Shown: positions 10,562 through 23,948 of the stretch, piece after piece | Layout: each line of letters starts with the position of its first letter | How positions within the stretch are numbered: the first letter of the stretch is position 1 | DNA from: Lentinus brumalis | Taxonomy: Eukaryota > Basidiomycota > Agaricomycetes > Polyporales > Polyporaceae | DNA length: 64,000 nt | Assembly (NCBI GenBank): GCA_001792895.1 | Contig: MARA01000006.1 | Location: forward strand, 1,984,001 to 2,048,000 | Direction: 5' to 3' | Position numbers and translations under genes: made by a program | The notes under the pieces: generated by a model | Seen by the model: only the letters and a program-made list of their open reading frames with translations | Database searches by the model: none | What the model was told of the DNA's origin: nothing

Positions 10562-12910
10562 GGGTTCCTAGCTTCTGGGTCGTTTCCAGACCCGCGTACT
10601 CGACAGGGCGGTACTCGGGTAAGTATATGAGCGCTCTGATGTGATGGCGCATTTATTTTCGCCCGCTGCCGTCGTACATTTGCTCTGCGAGGCAGGAGGA
10701 GAGGGTCTCTCCACAGTGCGATGTTCCGGGGTTATTCTGCTGCTTTACGTGGCATTTCCACCCCTAATCACCATTGCACTGGCTCGGCTAGTGTGCTGTT
10801 GTTAGATAGGACCAGTTGGAGCCTGTATTTTGACGCAGCTGTTCTGCAGTCAGGCCCGAGAGCTAGATAGGTGTGAATAGAGCATAGAGTCCTTCAAGGC
10901 ATCTGTACTCCCGGAACTTGTCAATATAGTCCAGTAGTCTCGTAGCATACTATAGAGACGTACAGTTGAGATGTTGAACTCAGTATCCATTGAGTTCAAG
11001 CGGAGCGCACTGTACGGACAAAGTTGCGAAGTATCAAAGCGCCCAGCGGTAGTGTTGCCTCGTGCCGGCGATCCGCCACTCTGCTCAGTGCATCATCGCA
11101 CGTCCCGCGTTCCTGAAGCTCTCGTGGCATGTCTGCAGCCCTGACTACATGACCACTTCCGCTCCGAGCCACAAGGACTTCGCAATTCAAGTTGTTCAAG
11201 GCGGTAACTCGACAAGGAGGTGCTCAGCTGCAGACCAGCTGCAAGCCTGCTCTGCTGACTTTACTCGGCATTCACTGTGAGGCCTCTGTCTGCGCTGAAT
11301 GCTCGTGTTCATGCAGATTACTTAGACGGAGGTATTCCAGTGCTATTCCCGAGCCCAGACCCACGTCTACCCGCAAGGTCACCAGCTTGATACGTAAGCA
11401 TGCTTGAGGTGGATGTTTAACTCGCTTGCCGTGGCTAAGCGGCCGCTATCAGCCGCAATTAGTCGCTACCAGGGCTCCCAGCTCTGTGTGCCACGTCGAC
11501 TCTGACCTCGACGCCCACCATCCCCCTCGCACAACCCATTCTGCTTGCAAGTCCTCAAACTCCCGTCGAATTCAATCCTCTCAATTATGCCGTCTCAACA
11601 CGATGTATTCTGCCGTGTTGGGTTCCATAAGTACTCTACATCTGCACTTGCTCGCCATTGTGAGCTGCGACACCCCACTCCCATGCTCCTCACCGGGCCC
11701 GGGTGTCAACCATCGACTAGTCCAGCTCTCCGGTGAGTATGTATGCTTGCACCTTGGAACATGGTATCCCGAAGGAGCGGCTGGCCTCGAGCCTGGCTGC
11801 GTACTGAAGACCGAACGACAGTGTCCGTTCGAGTGCCGACCTGTGCCTGCAGGAGACGGTGAGTACCGCAGGATCCTGTATGACTATCGGGACACTCACA
11901 TGCTCGATCCAGACTCGTTTCCAGCGTGCAACGGCCCTTCATCTTGTCGCCGCCACGCCCGGCCGCTGCGAAGACTGTCGGAGAGCGACTGCACGGTCGG
12001 TTAGCCTCGAGCCCGGCCGTGCACTGAAGACCGAACGACAGCGTGTCCATTCGAGTGTCGACGGGATACGGTGAGTACCCAGGATCCTGTATGAGTATTA
12101 GGACACTCACACGCTCGATCCAGACTCGTTTCCGGCGTGCGACGGCCGCTCATCTTGTCCCGCCCTGCGCCCCCCGGCCGCTGTGAAGACTGTCGGAGAG
12201 CGACTGCACTGTGAGTTGCCCCGTATCGGGTAGCACTGCGTCCCGTCAGATCACTTACGCTTTATGAAGCAGCTCTCCCGGCAGCTGTCGGCGATAAGTT
12301 CGCGCCAGTCTACTCTCTTTGTTTCTCGACTGCAATCGTCCGCAGACAGACACCCCAGAACTGTGTCGTCTCTACTTGCCCAGCACACAACAAACGACTC
12401 AGCTGCACCATGCTCACCGGCAAGTCACCGCGCCGCAGCAGCGACCTACGCCGGCTTGCTCGACTGACTCGCCATATTGGACGACGGTCGCTGCGCTCCC
12501 GGGATTGTAAGTCGGTGAGTTCTCTTGAACTATGTAGCACCGCCCTTTTCGATATCACTCACGCCTTGTGGAATACGCAGCTCTTCGGAGTCAAGGTCTA
12601 CTCGGCGCTCATGACCTCGGAGTCGTCCGCGGGGCCTACCTTTCTCTACAACATCAGCATGCACGCGCCGCGAGCAAACACCCTCTGCCATCGGAGGAGG
12701 CCTCCGCTCGAGCTCGCGCACACATGGATCACTCAACAGAGAGTTGCTCGACGTGCTCCCGACTTCGTCAAAGCTCCCGGGCTACTCCCGAGCTCGTTCT
12801 TCCGAGTGGCACGCGTCTCTCCATCAGCTCAGCCGCGCCGAGGCTGCACGTCGATCCCGCAGTCAAGACCTGCCAGCTCACTGTGCCCGGTAGCTCAAGC
12901 TCACGCTCAC

Positions 12911-13600
12911 CTACAGGGCCTTTTGCAAAGTCGCATAATCGTGCCGAAGCCAATCAGCACTCGCAGGTTGTCTTCCGTCGTTCGTACTTGCCTTGTTTTC
13001 ACTAACCTTCACGTGGAACCAGAAGGGCGTGTTGCAGAGACTCACTGCCTGGCGTTGTGACTGGGGATGGCAGGAGTTGTGTGTAGAATGCAGGCGCATA
13101 GACAGCGGAGTGAGGTACGTGACTTGCCTCTTCGTGTCGTTTTCCATACCGGCGCGGACGTGTAGCGGTATGCGCATGAGAATGGAGGGCGCGTTCGAGC
13201 ACTTGCTGGCAGCTGCGACTACCGGCTGCCTTGTACTGTTTGCAGGCTTGAGCAGAGCTTCATGTGTGCTGGTGTGGTGTACGGGCGCGGGGGACAGACG
13301 AGGAGTCGGTCGCATCGACATGGTGGGCAGAAGAGAGTTGCGGCGGGCGCGGACGACACAAAGTGTCCGAATAGGCGCCCGGTAGCTGAACGCGGATTTG
13401 GACGTCTCGCGTGCCGTTCTCAGCTCGTAGTTCACCCTGTAGCACCCACATCGTGTACTCTGTAGTCCTGAATATACGAGTCTTGTCTGCTGTCGAACTT
13501 GGTGTTCTGCCAGCCTCTCCTCCTGCACGAGAAAACATCCCCTCCCCAGAGAACACCCACCCCAGAACACCACAGAACACCCACCCACAAGACACCACAA
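12911..13600 (-). CDS. 229-codon minus-strand frame (unit 2)
   Basis: Begins inside the minisatellite and runs through VHVRAGMENDTKRQ-like sequence. It continues past the usual GRHTCEC stop because a base is lost near 12968, ending WLRHDYATLQKAL. Confidence 0.3.
   Translation of the reverse strand: MWCLVGGCSVVFWGGCSLGRGCFLVQEERLAEHQVRQQTRLVYSGLQSTRCGCYRVNYELRTARETSKSAFSYRAPIRTLCVVRARRNSLLPTMSMRPTPRLSPAPVHHTSTHEALLKPANSTRQPVVAAASKCSNAPSILMRIPLHVRAGMENDTKRQVTYLTPLSMRLHSTHNSCHPQSQRQAVSLCNTPFWFHVKVSENKASTNDGRQPASADWLRHDYATLQKAL
12993..13385 (+). pseudogene. Plus-strand frame, unit 2 copy (130 codons)
   Basis: Contains FSLTFTWNQKGVLQRLTAWR and CDWGWQELCVECRRID. Small indels near 13165 and 13310 change the linker and the tail relative to units 3 and 6. 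Confidence 0.25.
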
Positions 13601-13622
13601 GACGCCCTATTCCCCAGAACAC
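13538..13622. repeat. CAGAACACC minisatellite (unit 2, expanded)
   Basis: Expanded and mixed form: cagaacacc, cacagaacaccc and acaagacacc variants alternate. Confidence 0.8.
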
Positions 13623-13723
13623 GCTAAGTTCAGCATTCGTTCTGGAGCAGGAAACCGTCGGGCTCGCTTGCGGCGCCGCAACACGAGGCTACCAGTCGCC
13701 CGCCGCCGCCGCCCGCCCTGCGG

Positions 13724-15664
13724 CTAGATATCCGCGCATTCGCGTAGATCCCGCGCACGAGCGCACTTTCCACAGGACAGCAATCGGTCCACGCGCACAC
13801 TCTGCATTCCACGCACAAAATATATTTTCTGCTCTACATACATCGTAGCTACCCTTGCCCCGCGCCACGCCCGCCACAGCACCCGAAACACCAGCCGCGC
13901 CCTGGACAGAAGCTCGGCCTCCTTGCAGCACTGGACGTATGTGCTCCAGCCGTGGCTGACCATCCATCGCGTGAGGAACTTGTCGTCACCCGAGTTCAGC
14001 TGGTACTTCCCGAGCCAGTAGTCGTGCGTGAAGCCGTGCAAGAACTCGGGGTCCTTCAAAATGACGGTCCGGTAGGCGGCGGTACGTCCAGACAGACACG
14101 GCAGGCCACCGTCGATATGGGTCGAGGAGGAGATCTCGATGTTCCGGATGGACAGCCGGAACGCGGCGAGGACCTCCCAGACCGTCATGCGCTTCCCGAC
14201 AGGCTGGACGCGCTGCGACGTGCCCACACCGCCGACCTTCTGGTCCTCGAAGCAAGCGAGGGTATACGGGAGGAGGGTCGGCGGCCAGATCGCGTCGTCG
14301 TCGGCGAAGACGATGATATCGGTAGTGACGTTTTTGATGCCGTGCGACATCTGGAGGCGCTTGTTGGCGAAAGGGACGGTCAGGACGCGGATGCGCTCAG
14401 GGTCGACGGCGTTCGCGAGGTCCTGCAGCGGCCCAAGCATCTTCTCCTCGGTGATAATGAGAATCTCCTTGGGCTTGCCGACGAGCCAACTGTGCGCGGC
14501 CTCTTTGAACTCCTCGCCAGCGTCGATGGTGGGCACGATGATGGTGACATCCTCTTCTGCGATGTAGGTCGGGTTCTCGGGAAGGGGTACTGGGCGGTAG
14601 GTGAGGGAGGCGGCAATTCGTATTAGGTACCACAAGTATCGATAAAAGCTGTGGATATATGTCAGCAAGGCGCGGATAATGTGAAATGATCGGGAGAACA
14701 ACGCAGGGCGGCGGGCGCTTGACCACTACATCACGACGAGTACCGCAACACCCTGCAGTCGGTAGCTGGTGCTCGTCCGGGAGGGCATATCTCTTCGCGT
14801 GGACGAAACCGCAGAATACAGCCCGTCGTCCACGGCCGCCGGCCTCTCCGGAGACTGACGACTGGGACGATTGACACCGAGGTAGCAGCGACTCGCGGCA
14901 TATGGCAAGGCGTGCATACCCAGAGGGTAAGGATACTGCGAGCTGAAGGCCAGGGGCGAACAGGACAACGAGGTGGGCGCCTACCAGTTGCAGAGCAACG
15001 AAAGACCTCGGCCGCTGCTGGCTCACGTCTCGAGAGGAACGAGAGGGTCTAGCACTACGAGCCTCGGCGAGCGGCGAGATCTCGAAGGGCGGGAGGGCCT
15101 GCTACCGCCCACTGCATCAGAGTGACGCACCCCGAATCGACAACACTCGCGCACGACACAGCCCACCATCGGTGCCCGCCCACGTCTATCGACGCTCCGA
15201 GAGGGTCAATCAAAAGGCACGAGAGGCCTGAACACCGCCAGGGGATAGCTAACGGCGAGGATGTGGGACAATGAAGGGCGGTGAGGGCCGCTCCATCGGG
15301 GTGACGAAACCCGGGCATCGAGTTGACGAGCCGCGAGCGTACACGACGCAGCCCACCATCGGTGCCCGCCCACGTCTACCGGGGGACCGAGGGAGCAGCA
15401 CCGATGAGAGATGCCCTCTTGCGCGGGCGATGACCGCAAAACACCGTGCAAAGCCTCGCCCACCGCTGCCAGCCTCTTCCCGAGACTAGCGACGTCCTCG
15501 TTCTCCCTCGCAGACAAAACCTGCAGCGTCCCGTAGCATATAAGAAGATGTGCTCACCCAATGACCCCGAATGGTACAACTGGCGACGAGTGTCAGCAAC
15601 GGAGCTCCTCGTTCGCGACGGGGTACTCACAGACTGGGAAGTGGTCCGAGGTCAACCGGAGCAT
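13724..15664 (-). pseudogene. Glycosyltransferase family 2 copy, unit 2 (open but lacks QxxRW)
   Basis: Exon 1 is 15664-15631, exon 2 is 15579-15558 and exon 3 starts at 14648 after a 909-nt intron 2 ending in CTGACATATATCCACAG. Exon 3 is open to a stop at 13724, giving about 326 codons when spliced. All motifs up to GDDKFLTRW are intact. The frame then enters the RARLVFRVLW tail created by the shared internal replacement, so the QxxRW motif and the membrane segment after it are missing. It could be translated, but a functional synthase is unlikely. Confidence 0.85.
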
Positions 15665-15669
15665 GGCGA

Positions 15670-18600
15670 CCCACCCTCAGGCGTCGGTCGACAAAACAAA
15701 GAAAGCAGTAAACGAGCGGGAGGGTTGCTGGGACGGCGGGGACGACGGGAGGGGGTCGCAGCACGGCGACGACGGAGGGCGGTGGCGAGTGCCTTTGAGC
15801 GTCCTTCTCGTCGTCCAGCCGCAGATGCCAGCCCGGCGGAGTCTCAATCGCTTGCCAATTCCGGCCGCTTGTTTCACACAGCATCGGCGTGATGGTCGCA
15901 GCCGGCCTCGCTCGCCGGAGTCTGCGTCTCTCCTGCCCAGGCTGAAGGTGCCCTGCGTCATTCGTGCGTTGCTCGCAATGTGTCGCGGACATCGACTGCT
16001 CACTGCGTCTGCCCCGTTTGAGTCTCGTCCTGGCAGCGTCGGTGCGTCGGTCGGTGGTCGCCACGCCTGCATCACTGCGCAGCCGCCGTCCGCGCAAACA
16101 CGCTGACCGCCCCGGCCACCTGTTCCGCTCGTTCGCGCTCTCTGCAAGACGCAATCCAATGCCGCATCGCCTCGACGCCATCCTATGGTATGTCCCCGTC
16201 CGCTGTAGACACGCAGACCGCCCATGTACTAGTCCAGCGAGCAATCGAACACGCTTCGCCCCTCCCGAGTCTGTGCGCATCCCCGGAGACACACTGTGCA
16301 CACGCGGACGCGCGCATGTCCCTGCAAACAACCTCCTCCACAGGGCCCCCGTTCTATTCATGCCAAGACGCCTCGCATGTTTCTACGATATACACGGACC
16401 TGGTACACAGTACGAATGGCCGAAGACCTTGGCGCGTCGTTCCCGCACACAGGCGAGTATTGCTCTTCTCTTCTCCTTCTCGATGCACACTGACGTCTCG
16501 TTCGCGACTCATCTCAGGCGGCCGACCGACGCGTCCCAGCCACGCGTCGGATACGAATCCACGAGTCTCGCGCCGTCCCGGGCACCCGCCTTCCGACCTC
16601 GTATCATCCCGCACCTCTCCCAGTCGACCTGAAACGCTCGGAAAGCCTGCACGTAACGCTGGAGACAATAGCGCAGTCTTCGGGCGACGTGTCCGGGCCC
16701 TTCCAATCCTGCCTTCCTCCCCACACTCTCAAGTACTCAGCTCTCGAATCCACCATCTCCCGACTACGCCTCGCCCCGAACACCGTCAAACTTCGGACAT
16801 ATGCTACACGAACACCAGGAGTTCTGCATCCGCCATCTCATCCCCGTCCAGCGCGGTTCGGCTGTGCGCCGCCTGCGCGCGTTCAAGCAGCTCCGCCGAC
16901 TTGCGACGACTCCTGCCCGTGCATCTCCCGACCAATCCGCTCACAACGCTCACTACAGTACGCGGGACCCCAAAGAACACTCCCTATCTATTTCGCGTCG
17001 ATCCGGAGAGGCTTAAAATCCGACCGAAACCTGCCTTCCACCGGGCACCACCACTCGAACCCGCCATATCTCAGCGCACCATCACCAGATCGCCGCCAAA
17101 CCGTGCACGCAGGCCGCTGTGACACCACGCATGATGCATGCGCAGCGCCAGCCCCGCCCGAGGGGTTCTCAAAATCGACTTCTCGTGCGATTTCATTGCA
17201 TTTTCAATCGCGACCGCCGACTTGCGGCTGCCCCCGTGCACCCGCACCTCCACCAATCGGCGCGAAACTCTGAAAGCACAGTGCGGGCACCCGAAGGAGC
17301 GTGTCCCAGCAGTTTCACGCCGATCTATCGAGGTACGACAATCTGTCCATGTCGCGTCTCCCGCTCACGCACTGACTCGATCGCCACGTATCTCATGCAG
17401 ACGTCGACGGACCGCCGCCAAATCTCGCGCACAGCCTGCACTAACACCACTCCACGTGCACGCACAGTCGCGGGCCCGTCCGAGGTGGTCTGAAACCCAG
17501 CCTTGGTGCGCGTTCAACGTTCATTGAGGGTTTCACCCCGGCCATCAGGCTTGCGACGACCGCCGCGCACCCGCACCCCGACCGACCGGCAGGAAATTCC
17601 AGGCACCACCGCCACGCACTCGTACGAGCGTGTCCCGGGCGTTCCGCGCCGATCCGTCGAGGTGCGAAGACCCGTCCCGACTCTCCAGGGCCGGAGGAGA
17701 CGCAAACACGCTATGGCATATCTCAGCACGGCGGCCACGGACCGCCGCGAGCCTTCGCATGCGCGCTGTGCCCACACCTCACACCCCGCATGCACGCTCG
17801 CAGCCCCGTCCGACGTGTTCTCAAAATCGACTTCCCGTGCGCGTTCGTCGCGACCGCCGACGGGTGCCGGCCACCGCGCACCCGTTCTTCAGCCAATTGG
17901 CATGAAGCCCTGGGAGCCACGTAGGTGCACCCGGCGGAGCGTGCTCCGAGCGATTCAAGCGGACTCGTCAAGGTATGAGGTCCCGTGGACATCGTGCCGG
18001 GCTGCTACTTAGTCCCGCCCTGACGCGATGTCGACGTATCTGATTCTCAGCCGGACCCCGAGGGATCGCCACCAAACTCCGGACGCGTGCTGCACGAGAA
18101 GGAAGCGTCTTGCACTCACCGTCCAGCCCCATCCGAGAAGCTCGCGCAAGCTGCCATTCAGGCGGTCCGACATCGCGCCTCGACAAGGAAAGCGTCGTAC
18201 TTCGCCAAGTACGTATCGAATCCCCGCCAGACTCGGAAGGCGGCGTTGATGTAACCTGTAGACCTCGTCAGCGCCGTGTTCGACACTCGCTGTCGCGTTC
18301 AGAAAACGGCACTGGTAGCAGCCCCAGCGGTGCGGATGGACGCCCGCCGAGTCAAAGTCGAAGGCGTCGTCCGAGGTCTTCGCCTGAGCAGCGAGCTCAC
18401 GGTGTCCCACCACGCTGTTGCGGCGAGTGCTGAGAGGCTGGGCACAGCGGCAGCGAGGGAGACTCGCGATGGGTTCCCCACGCAGCATGGTGAGTGCGAC
18501 TGCCTACGACACCCTCGTCGCGTACTAATCCAGCCGAACATGGACCCGTATCTCCGGTATGTCGAGCGCACTCTCCGCCGTCCATGGCTAGCGTCGCGTC

Positions 18601-19270
18601 GCTCCGCACGCGGCGCCCTCTTCCACTCTTCGGGCTCTCGGACATGCAACGCGCCCACTCCCGCGCATCACCGGGCGAATTTCAATCCCCACACCCCTGC
18701 ACCGACGATATCCGCCGCTCGGACGAGGTGCGAAGCCTCCAGCGCGGCCTCTCGAGCCGCCACGGCGACTTACGCGCAGGATGCCACACGGCACTCTCGC
18801 GCTCGCTGCAGACGACTTAGCCTGCATCTGAGCTCCCCTCGAGCAATTACACAAGGCCCGAGGACCGCACAGTGTCGCGACCAGGACGGCACGGTGCGAG
18901 ACTCGGCCCTCTGGATGCGTCCGTTACTAGACCGACTCCAACATCGAACACTGGTCCGGATCGTTCGGACGCGAGTCGTCAAGCTGCTCATCTCACGGCT
19001 CCGATGGATCAAGGTTCCCCGGGGTCTGTGAGACGAGACGGTCTCTCGCTTGGTACGAACGTCGCCGTTCACAGATTCAAGAGCTCCCGTCCAGCCGCCG
19101 AGATCGACTGGGGACAAGACAAGGGCGCGATTCCGTATGCAGTACGTACCTCTGTGTTACGAGAGTACTCGCAATATATCTTGCTGTCTTCTTGCGGCGT
19201 ACTGAAGCCCCAGGTGAGTCTTGAGAGCGCTCGCTGGCAGCCTGGGACGGGAGTAAGTCACAGGTGATGC
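15670..19270. other. C-rich tract of unit 2
   Basis: The minus-strand 61-codon frame is kept at 17256-17071, but the 83-codon frame is disrupted. The longest plus-strand frame is 310 codons (16190-17122), in a different position from the other units, which argues against it being a gene. Confidence 0.35.
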
Positions 19271-19279
19271 GAAGTATAA

Positions 19280-20812
19280 GTAAGTCGCGGCTCTCAGTCC
19301 CTCGCAGCGCAGAATCTCACGTACCGGACGGACCGCGATCAGAAACCGCAACGCAGATCTCCGGACACGCTTCTGGAATCGGGGCGTCGGCGTGTCCCTG
19401 TCTTGAATCGTCAGTCGTCAATCGACACGCGAGCGACAGTAGCACTTACGCGCTGGATCGATGCACTGCACGAAGTTATAACGCGTGCCGGTAAACTACG
19501 CATAGCTGCAGGTGAGTACAGATTCTGTGATGTATCACGTACCGGGATGGTAGCTTCGACCGCGCTGTGTGTTCCAGGAGCAAGGTCGGCCTACAGTGCG
19601 CTGCGTGCGGCCTACAGAGTTCAAGGTTAGATCCACGAAGACTTCGGACTACTAAGTAAAGAACATACCTGACCTTCTGAGAGCGACCCCTCCTTGCAAG
19701 GCTCATTTGTGTCTAGACATGTCAGCAGAACTGCATCCACTCATTCCTCGTGGAAGCAACTTACCCAGGAACTGCCGCAGACCGTTCTAGATCTAGCATA
19801 CGGCAGCCCGGCTTCTCGGCGGGCATACGAGGCACGCAGTTCATGCATGTCCCACGCTCGTGCGGATGAGCGGAGGGAGCTGACGAGCGATAGGAGTCGA
19901 CAAGGACGTGAACGCCGGGCGTCTGCTAAGCGAGATTGCGATCTGCGCTGGCGGTGAGTCCGAACTTTCCACATGCAGACGAAATAGCTGACGTACCGAC
20001 AGAGCGCGGCCAATACGGAGCATACCAGGAGTAATTGCTGTCCGTACGGATTCTCCGGAGGGTGCCTGACAGCGGATCTGACTGTCTACGTAAAATCTGT
20101 GAGAAAGTCGGACTAGATAGGACGCAGGACGAGGAGCACTCACTGCGTTGGATGGGGATCCGGGCTGAAGGTAGGCTGAATACGTACATACGCCTGTGAT
20201 GTAACGTTTGGATCTGGGCGTATAAGACATGCTGCCGTAGGCAAAGAGGAAATGTGCTATTAGCATGTTGCAGATACAAGTTGAAATGATCAGCTCACCG
20301 ACTCGCACGAGCTTTTGACAATAGACGTCTGGCAATCAAACAATGGCGGAAGCGGCATTCTTACAGTACAGATGAATTGGGGCCCGGCGGAAGCGAGATG
20401 GATAGATACAGGACCGAGGGAGCCGGTGCCGAGACTCATGATGAGCTCAAAGGGGATGTGGACACAGAGTCGATACAGGGCGGCACGGAGACAGCGAGCA
20501 CCGAAAAGGTAGATGAGACAGGTGAAGAGGAGGAGGGGGAGGAGGAGGGAGAGGGACAGCGGCGGGTGCTGAGTCTGTCATCGACTGGCAGGGGTATTTG
20601 TACGAGTCCGTGAGCAGATGAGCCGCGCGTACAGTAGTTCGCGCAAGATCCTCGATACTCCGAGAGCGGAGCTTACGGAGCTCTATCCCTAAGAATACGT
20701 CAGCTGCACACGCCATGGGAAACCCGTCCGGATGCGAGCCAACCAGGTAGCGACACGGGGGAGTGGGAGGACGGCAGGGCAAAGTATGGGGATGCCCAGA
20801 AAGCTGAAACAA
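19280..20812 (-). pseudogene. Unrecognised spliced gene, unit 2/3 junction copy
   Basis: Diverged copy. The exon region at 19870-20080 differs from other units at many positions (for example cggcagcccggcttctcggcggg), and the last exons near 19290-19400 are shortened. The 5' exon at 20812-20447 keeps ADVFLGIELRKLRSRSIEDL. An unspliced 164-codon frame (20335-19841) reads through two putative introns. Confidence 0.35.
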
Positions 20813-23141
20813 GAGTTCCTAGCTTCTGGGTTGTTTCCAGACCCGCGTACTTGTTAGGGCGGCACTCGGGTAAGTATATGAGCGCTCTGATGTGATGGCG
20901 CATTTATTTTCGCCCGCTGCCATCGTACATTTGCTCAGTGAGGCAGGAGGAGAGGGTCCCTCCACGGTGCGGTCTTCCGGGGTTATTCTGCTGCTTTACG
21001 TAGCATTTTCGCCCATGATTTCCATTGCAATAGCTCGGCTAGTATGCTGTTGCCAAGTAGGATGAGTTGCAGCCTGTATTTTGAGGCAGCCGTTCTGATT
21101 TCAGGCCCAGAGAGCTTGATTGGGGTGAATGGAGCATAGAGTCCTCCAAGGCATCTATACTCCTGGAACTTGTCAGATCTGTTCAGTAGTCTCGTAGCAT
21201 GCTATAGCGACCTACAGCTGAGATGTTGAACTCAGTATCCATCGAGTTCAAGCGGAGCGCACTGTACGGACAAAGTTGCGAAGGCGCCCGGCGGTAGTGT
21301 TGCCTCGTGCCGGCGATCCGCCGCTCTGCTCATTGCTTTATCACACGTCTCGCGTTCCTGAAGCTCTCATGGCATGTCTGCAGCCCTGTCCACATGAGCA
21401 CTTCCGCTCCGAGCCGCAAGGACCTTGCGATTCAAGTTGTCCAATGCGGTAACTCGTTGAGGGGGTGCTAAGCTGCAAGCCTGCTCTGCTGACTTGACTC
21501 AGCATTCATGAGGCCTCTGTCTGCGCTGAATGCCCGTGTCCATGCAGAGTACTTCGACGGACATATGCCAGTGCTATTTCTGAGCCCAGACCCTGTCTAC
21601 GCGCAAGGTCACCAGCTTGGTACGTAAGTATGCTTGAGGTGGATATTCGACTCACTTGCCGTGGCTAAGCGGCCGCTATCAGCCGCAATTACTCGCTACC
21701 AGGGCCCACAGCTCTGTGTGCCACGTCGACTCTGACCACGACACCCACCGTCCCCCTCGCACGACACTGTCCCTCTCGCACAACACATCCTGCTCGCAAG
21801 TTCCTCGAACTCCCATCTACTTCACTCTTCTCAATTATGCCATCTTAACACGATGTATTCCGCCTTGTCGAGTTCCATAAGTACTCTACGTCCTCACTTT
21901 CTCGCCGTTGTGAGCTGCGACTACCCCACCCTTGCCCCACCCCCATGCTCCTTGTCCCCGGATGTCGATCATTGACTGTTCCTCCAGTAAGTATGTATGC
22001 TTGCGTCTCGAAGCAACACTGATTCTGGTCCCCTGAAGGCGCGGTTGGCATCGAGCCTGGCTGCGTACTGAAGTCCGAACGACAGTGTGTCTATTCGAGC
22101 GTCGACCTGGGCCTGCAGGAGACGGTGAGTACCACAGATCTTGTATGACTATCGGGACACTCACGCTCGACCCAGACTCGTTTCCGGCGTGCAGCAGCCG
22201 CTCATCTTGTCCCCGCCCTGCCCCGCCCGGTCGCTGCGAAGACTGTCGGAGAGCGACTGCACGGTCGATTGGCCTCGAGCCTGACCGCGCACTGAAGATC
22301 GAACGACAGCGTGTCCATTCGAGTGTCGACCTGTGCCTGCGGGATACTGTGAGTACCGCAGGATCCTGTATGAATATTAGGACACTCACACGCTCGATCC
22401 AGACTCGGTTTCGGCGTGCAGCGGCCGCTCATCTTGTCCCCGCCGTGAAGACTGTCGGAGAGCGACTGCATGGTGAGTTTCCCCGTGGGCTCCCCCGTAT
22501 TGGGTAGCACTGCGTCAGGCTGTCGGATCACTTACACTTTCTGAAACAGGCAGCTCTTCCGGCCGCTGTCGATGAGTTCGGGCCAATATACTCTCTTTGT
22601 TTCTCGACTGCGATCATCCGCAGACAGACACCCCAGAACTGTGTCGTCTCGACTTGCCCAGCACACGACAAACGACTCAGCTGCACCATGCTCACCGGCA
22701 AGTCACCGCGCCGCAGCAGCGACCTACGCCGGCTTGCTCAACTGGCTCGCCATATTGGACGACGGTCGCTGCGCTCCCGGGATTGTAAGTCGGTGAGTTC
22801 TCTTGTAGCACCCGCTTCGATATCACTCACACCTTCTTCGGAGTCGAGGTCTACTCGGCGCTCATGACCTCGGAGTCGTCCGCGGGGCCTACCTTTCTCT
22901 GCAACATCAGCACGCACACGCCGCGAGCACACACCCTCTGCCGTCGGAGGAGGCCTCCGCTCGAGCTCGCGCACACATGGCTCGCAACAGAGAGCTCGAC
23001 GTGCTCCCGACTTCGTCAAAGCTCCCGGGCTACTCCCCGAGCTCGTTCTTCCGAGTGGCACGCGTCCGTGGCCGTCTCTTCATCAGCTGAACCGCGCCGA
23101 GGCTGCACGTCGATCCCGCAGTCAAGACCTGCCAGCTCACT

Positions 23142-23624
23142 GTGCCCGGTAGCTCAAGCTCACGCTCACCTACAGGGCCTTTTGCAAAGTCGCATAATCG
23201 TGCCGAAGTCAATCAGCACTCGCAGGTATGTCTTCCGTTGTTCGTACTTGCCTTGTTTTCACTCACCTTCACGTGGAACCAGGAGAGCGTGTTGCAGAGA
23301 CTCGCTGCCTGGCGTTGTGACTGGGGATGGCAGGAGTTGTGTGTAGAATGCAGGCGCATAGACAGCGGAGTGAGGTACGTGACTTGCCTCTTCGTGTCGC
23401 TTTCCATACCGGCGCGGACGCATATACCGCATGAGTATGGAGGGCGCGTTCGAGCACTTGCTGCGACTACCGGCGGCCTGGTACTGTTTGCAGGCTTGAG
23501 CAAAGCTTTGTGTGTGCTGGTGTGGTGTACGGGCGCGGGGGACGCAGACGAGGAGTCGGTCGCATCGACATGGTGGGCAGAAGAGAGTCGCGGCGGGCGC
23601 GGACGACACAAAGTGCCCAGATAG
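23142..23624 (+). CDS. 160-codon plus-strand frame (unit 3)
   Basis: Counterpart of the second half of 53191-53973. From about 23131 to 23470 the two are near-identical. It keeps the in-frame 57-nt intron-like stretch and ends with GRGRHKVPR and a stop. Confidence 0.35.
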   Translation: MPGSSSSRSPTGPFAKSHNRAEVNQHSQVCLPLFVLALFSLTFTWNQESVLQRLAAWRCDWGWQELCVECRRIDSGVRYVTCLFVSLSIPARTHIPHEYGGRVRALAATTGGLVLFAGLSKALCVLVWCTGAGDADEESVASTWWAEESRGGRGRHKVPR

Positions 23625-23818
23625 GCGCCCGGTAGCTGAACGCGGATTTGGACGTCTCGCGGGCACTTACCGTGCCGTTCTCTGCTCGTAGTCGTAGAAG
23701 AAATGTACTCTGCAGTCCTGAATACATGAGTCTCTGTCGCTGTCGAATGCACTGTCTTGCAGATCCCATGGAAGTCCCAGAAAACCTCCCCTCCCCAGAA
23801 CACCTCCCCACAAAGCAC
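23213..23818 (-). CDS. 201-codon minus-strand frame (unit 3)
   Basis: The N-terminal part differs from units 1, 2, 4 and 6 (sequence 23660-23780 is a variant shared with unit 5, with the SRERHGKCPRDVQIRVQLPG motif). The last 110 codons match unit 6 closely. Confidence 0.3.
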   Translation of the reverse strand: MLCGEVFWGGEVFWDFHGICKTVHSTATETHVFRTAEYISSTTTSRERHGKCPRDVQIRVQLPGAYLGTLCRPRPPRLSSAHHVDATDSSSASPAPVHHTSTHKALLKPANSTRPPVVAASARTRPPYSCGICVRAGMESDTKRQVTYLTPLSMRLHSTHNSCHPQSQRQAASLCNTLSWFHVKVSENKASTNNGRHTCEC

Positions 23819-23849
23819 CTACCCACCGAACACCCTCCTCCAGAACACC
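23791..23849. repeat. CAGAACACC minisatellite (unit 3)
   Basis: Includes cagaacacctcccc, caaagcacctaccc and accgaacaccctcctc variants. Confidence 0.75.
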
Positions 23850-23948
23850 CTAAGTTCAGCATTCGTTCTGAAGCAGGAAACCGTCGGGCTCGCTTCGGCG
23901 CCGCAGCACGAGGCTACCAGTCGCCCGCCGCCGCCGCCCGCCCTGCGG

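Larger units (their letters stand above)
9921..20145. repeat. Tandem array unit 2
   Basis: Head-to-tail copy of unit 1 with the same order of elements. Its glycosyltransferase exon 3 is free of frameshifts but carries the internal replacement. The G-rich 5' exon of the junction gene (about 10100-10560) resembles that of unit 7 more than that of unit 1, for example in the reordered purine tract near 10270. Confidence 0.95.
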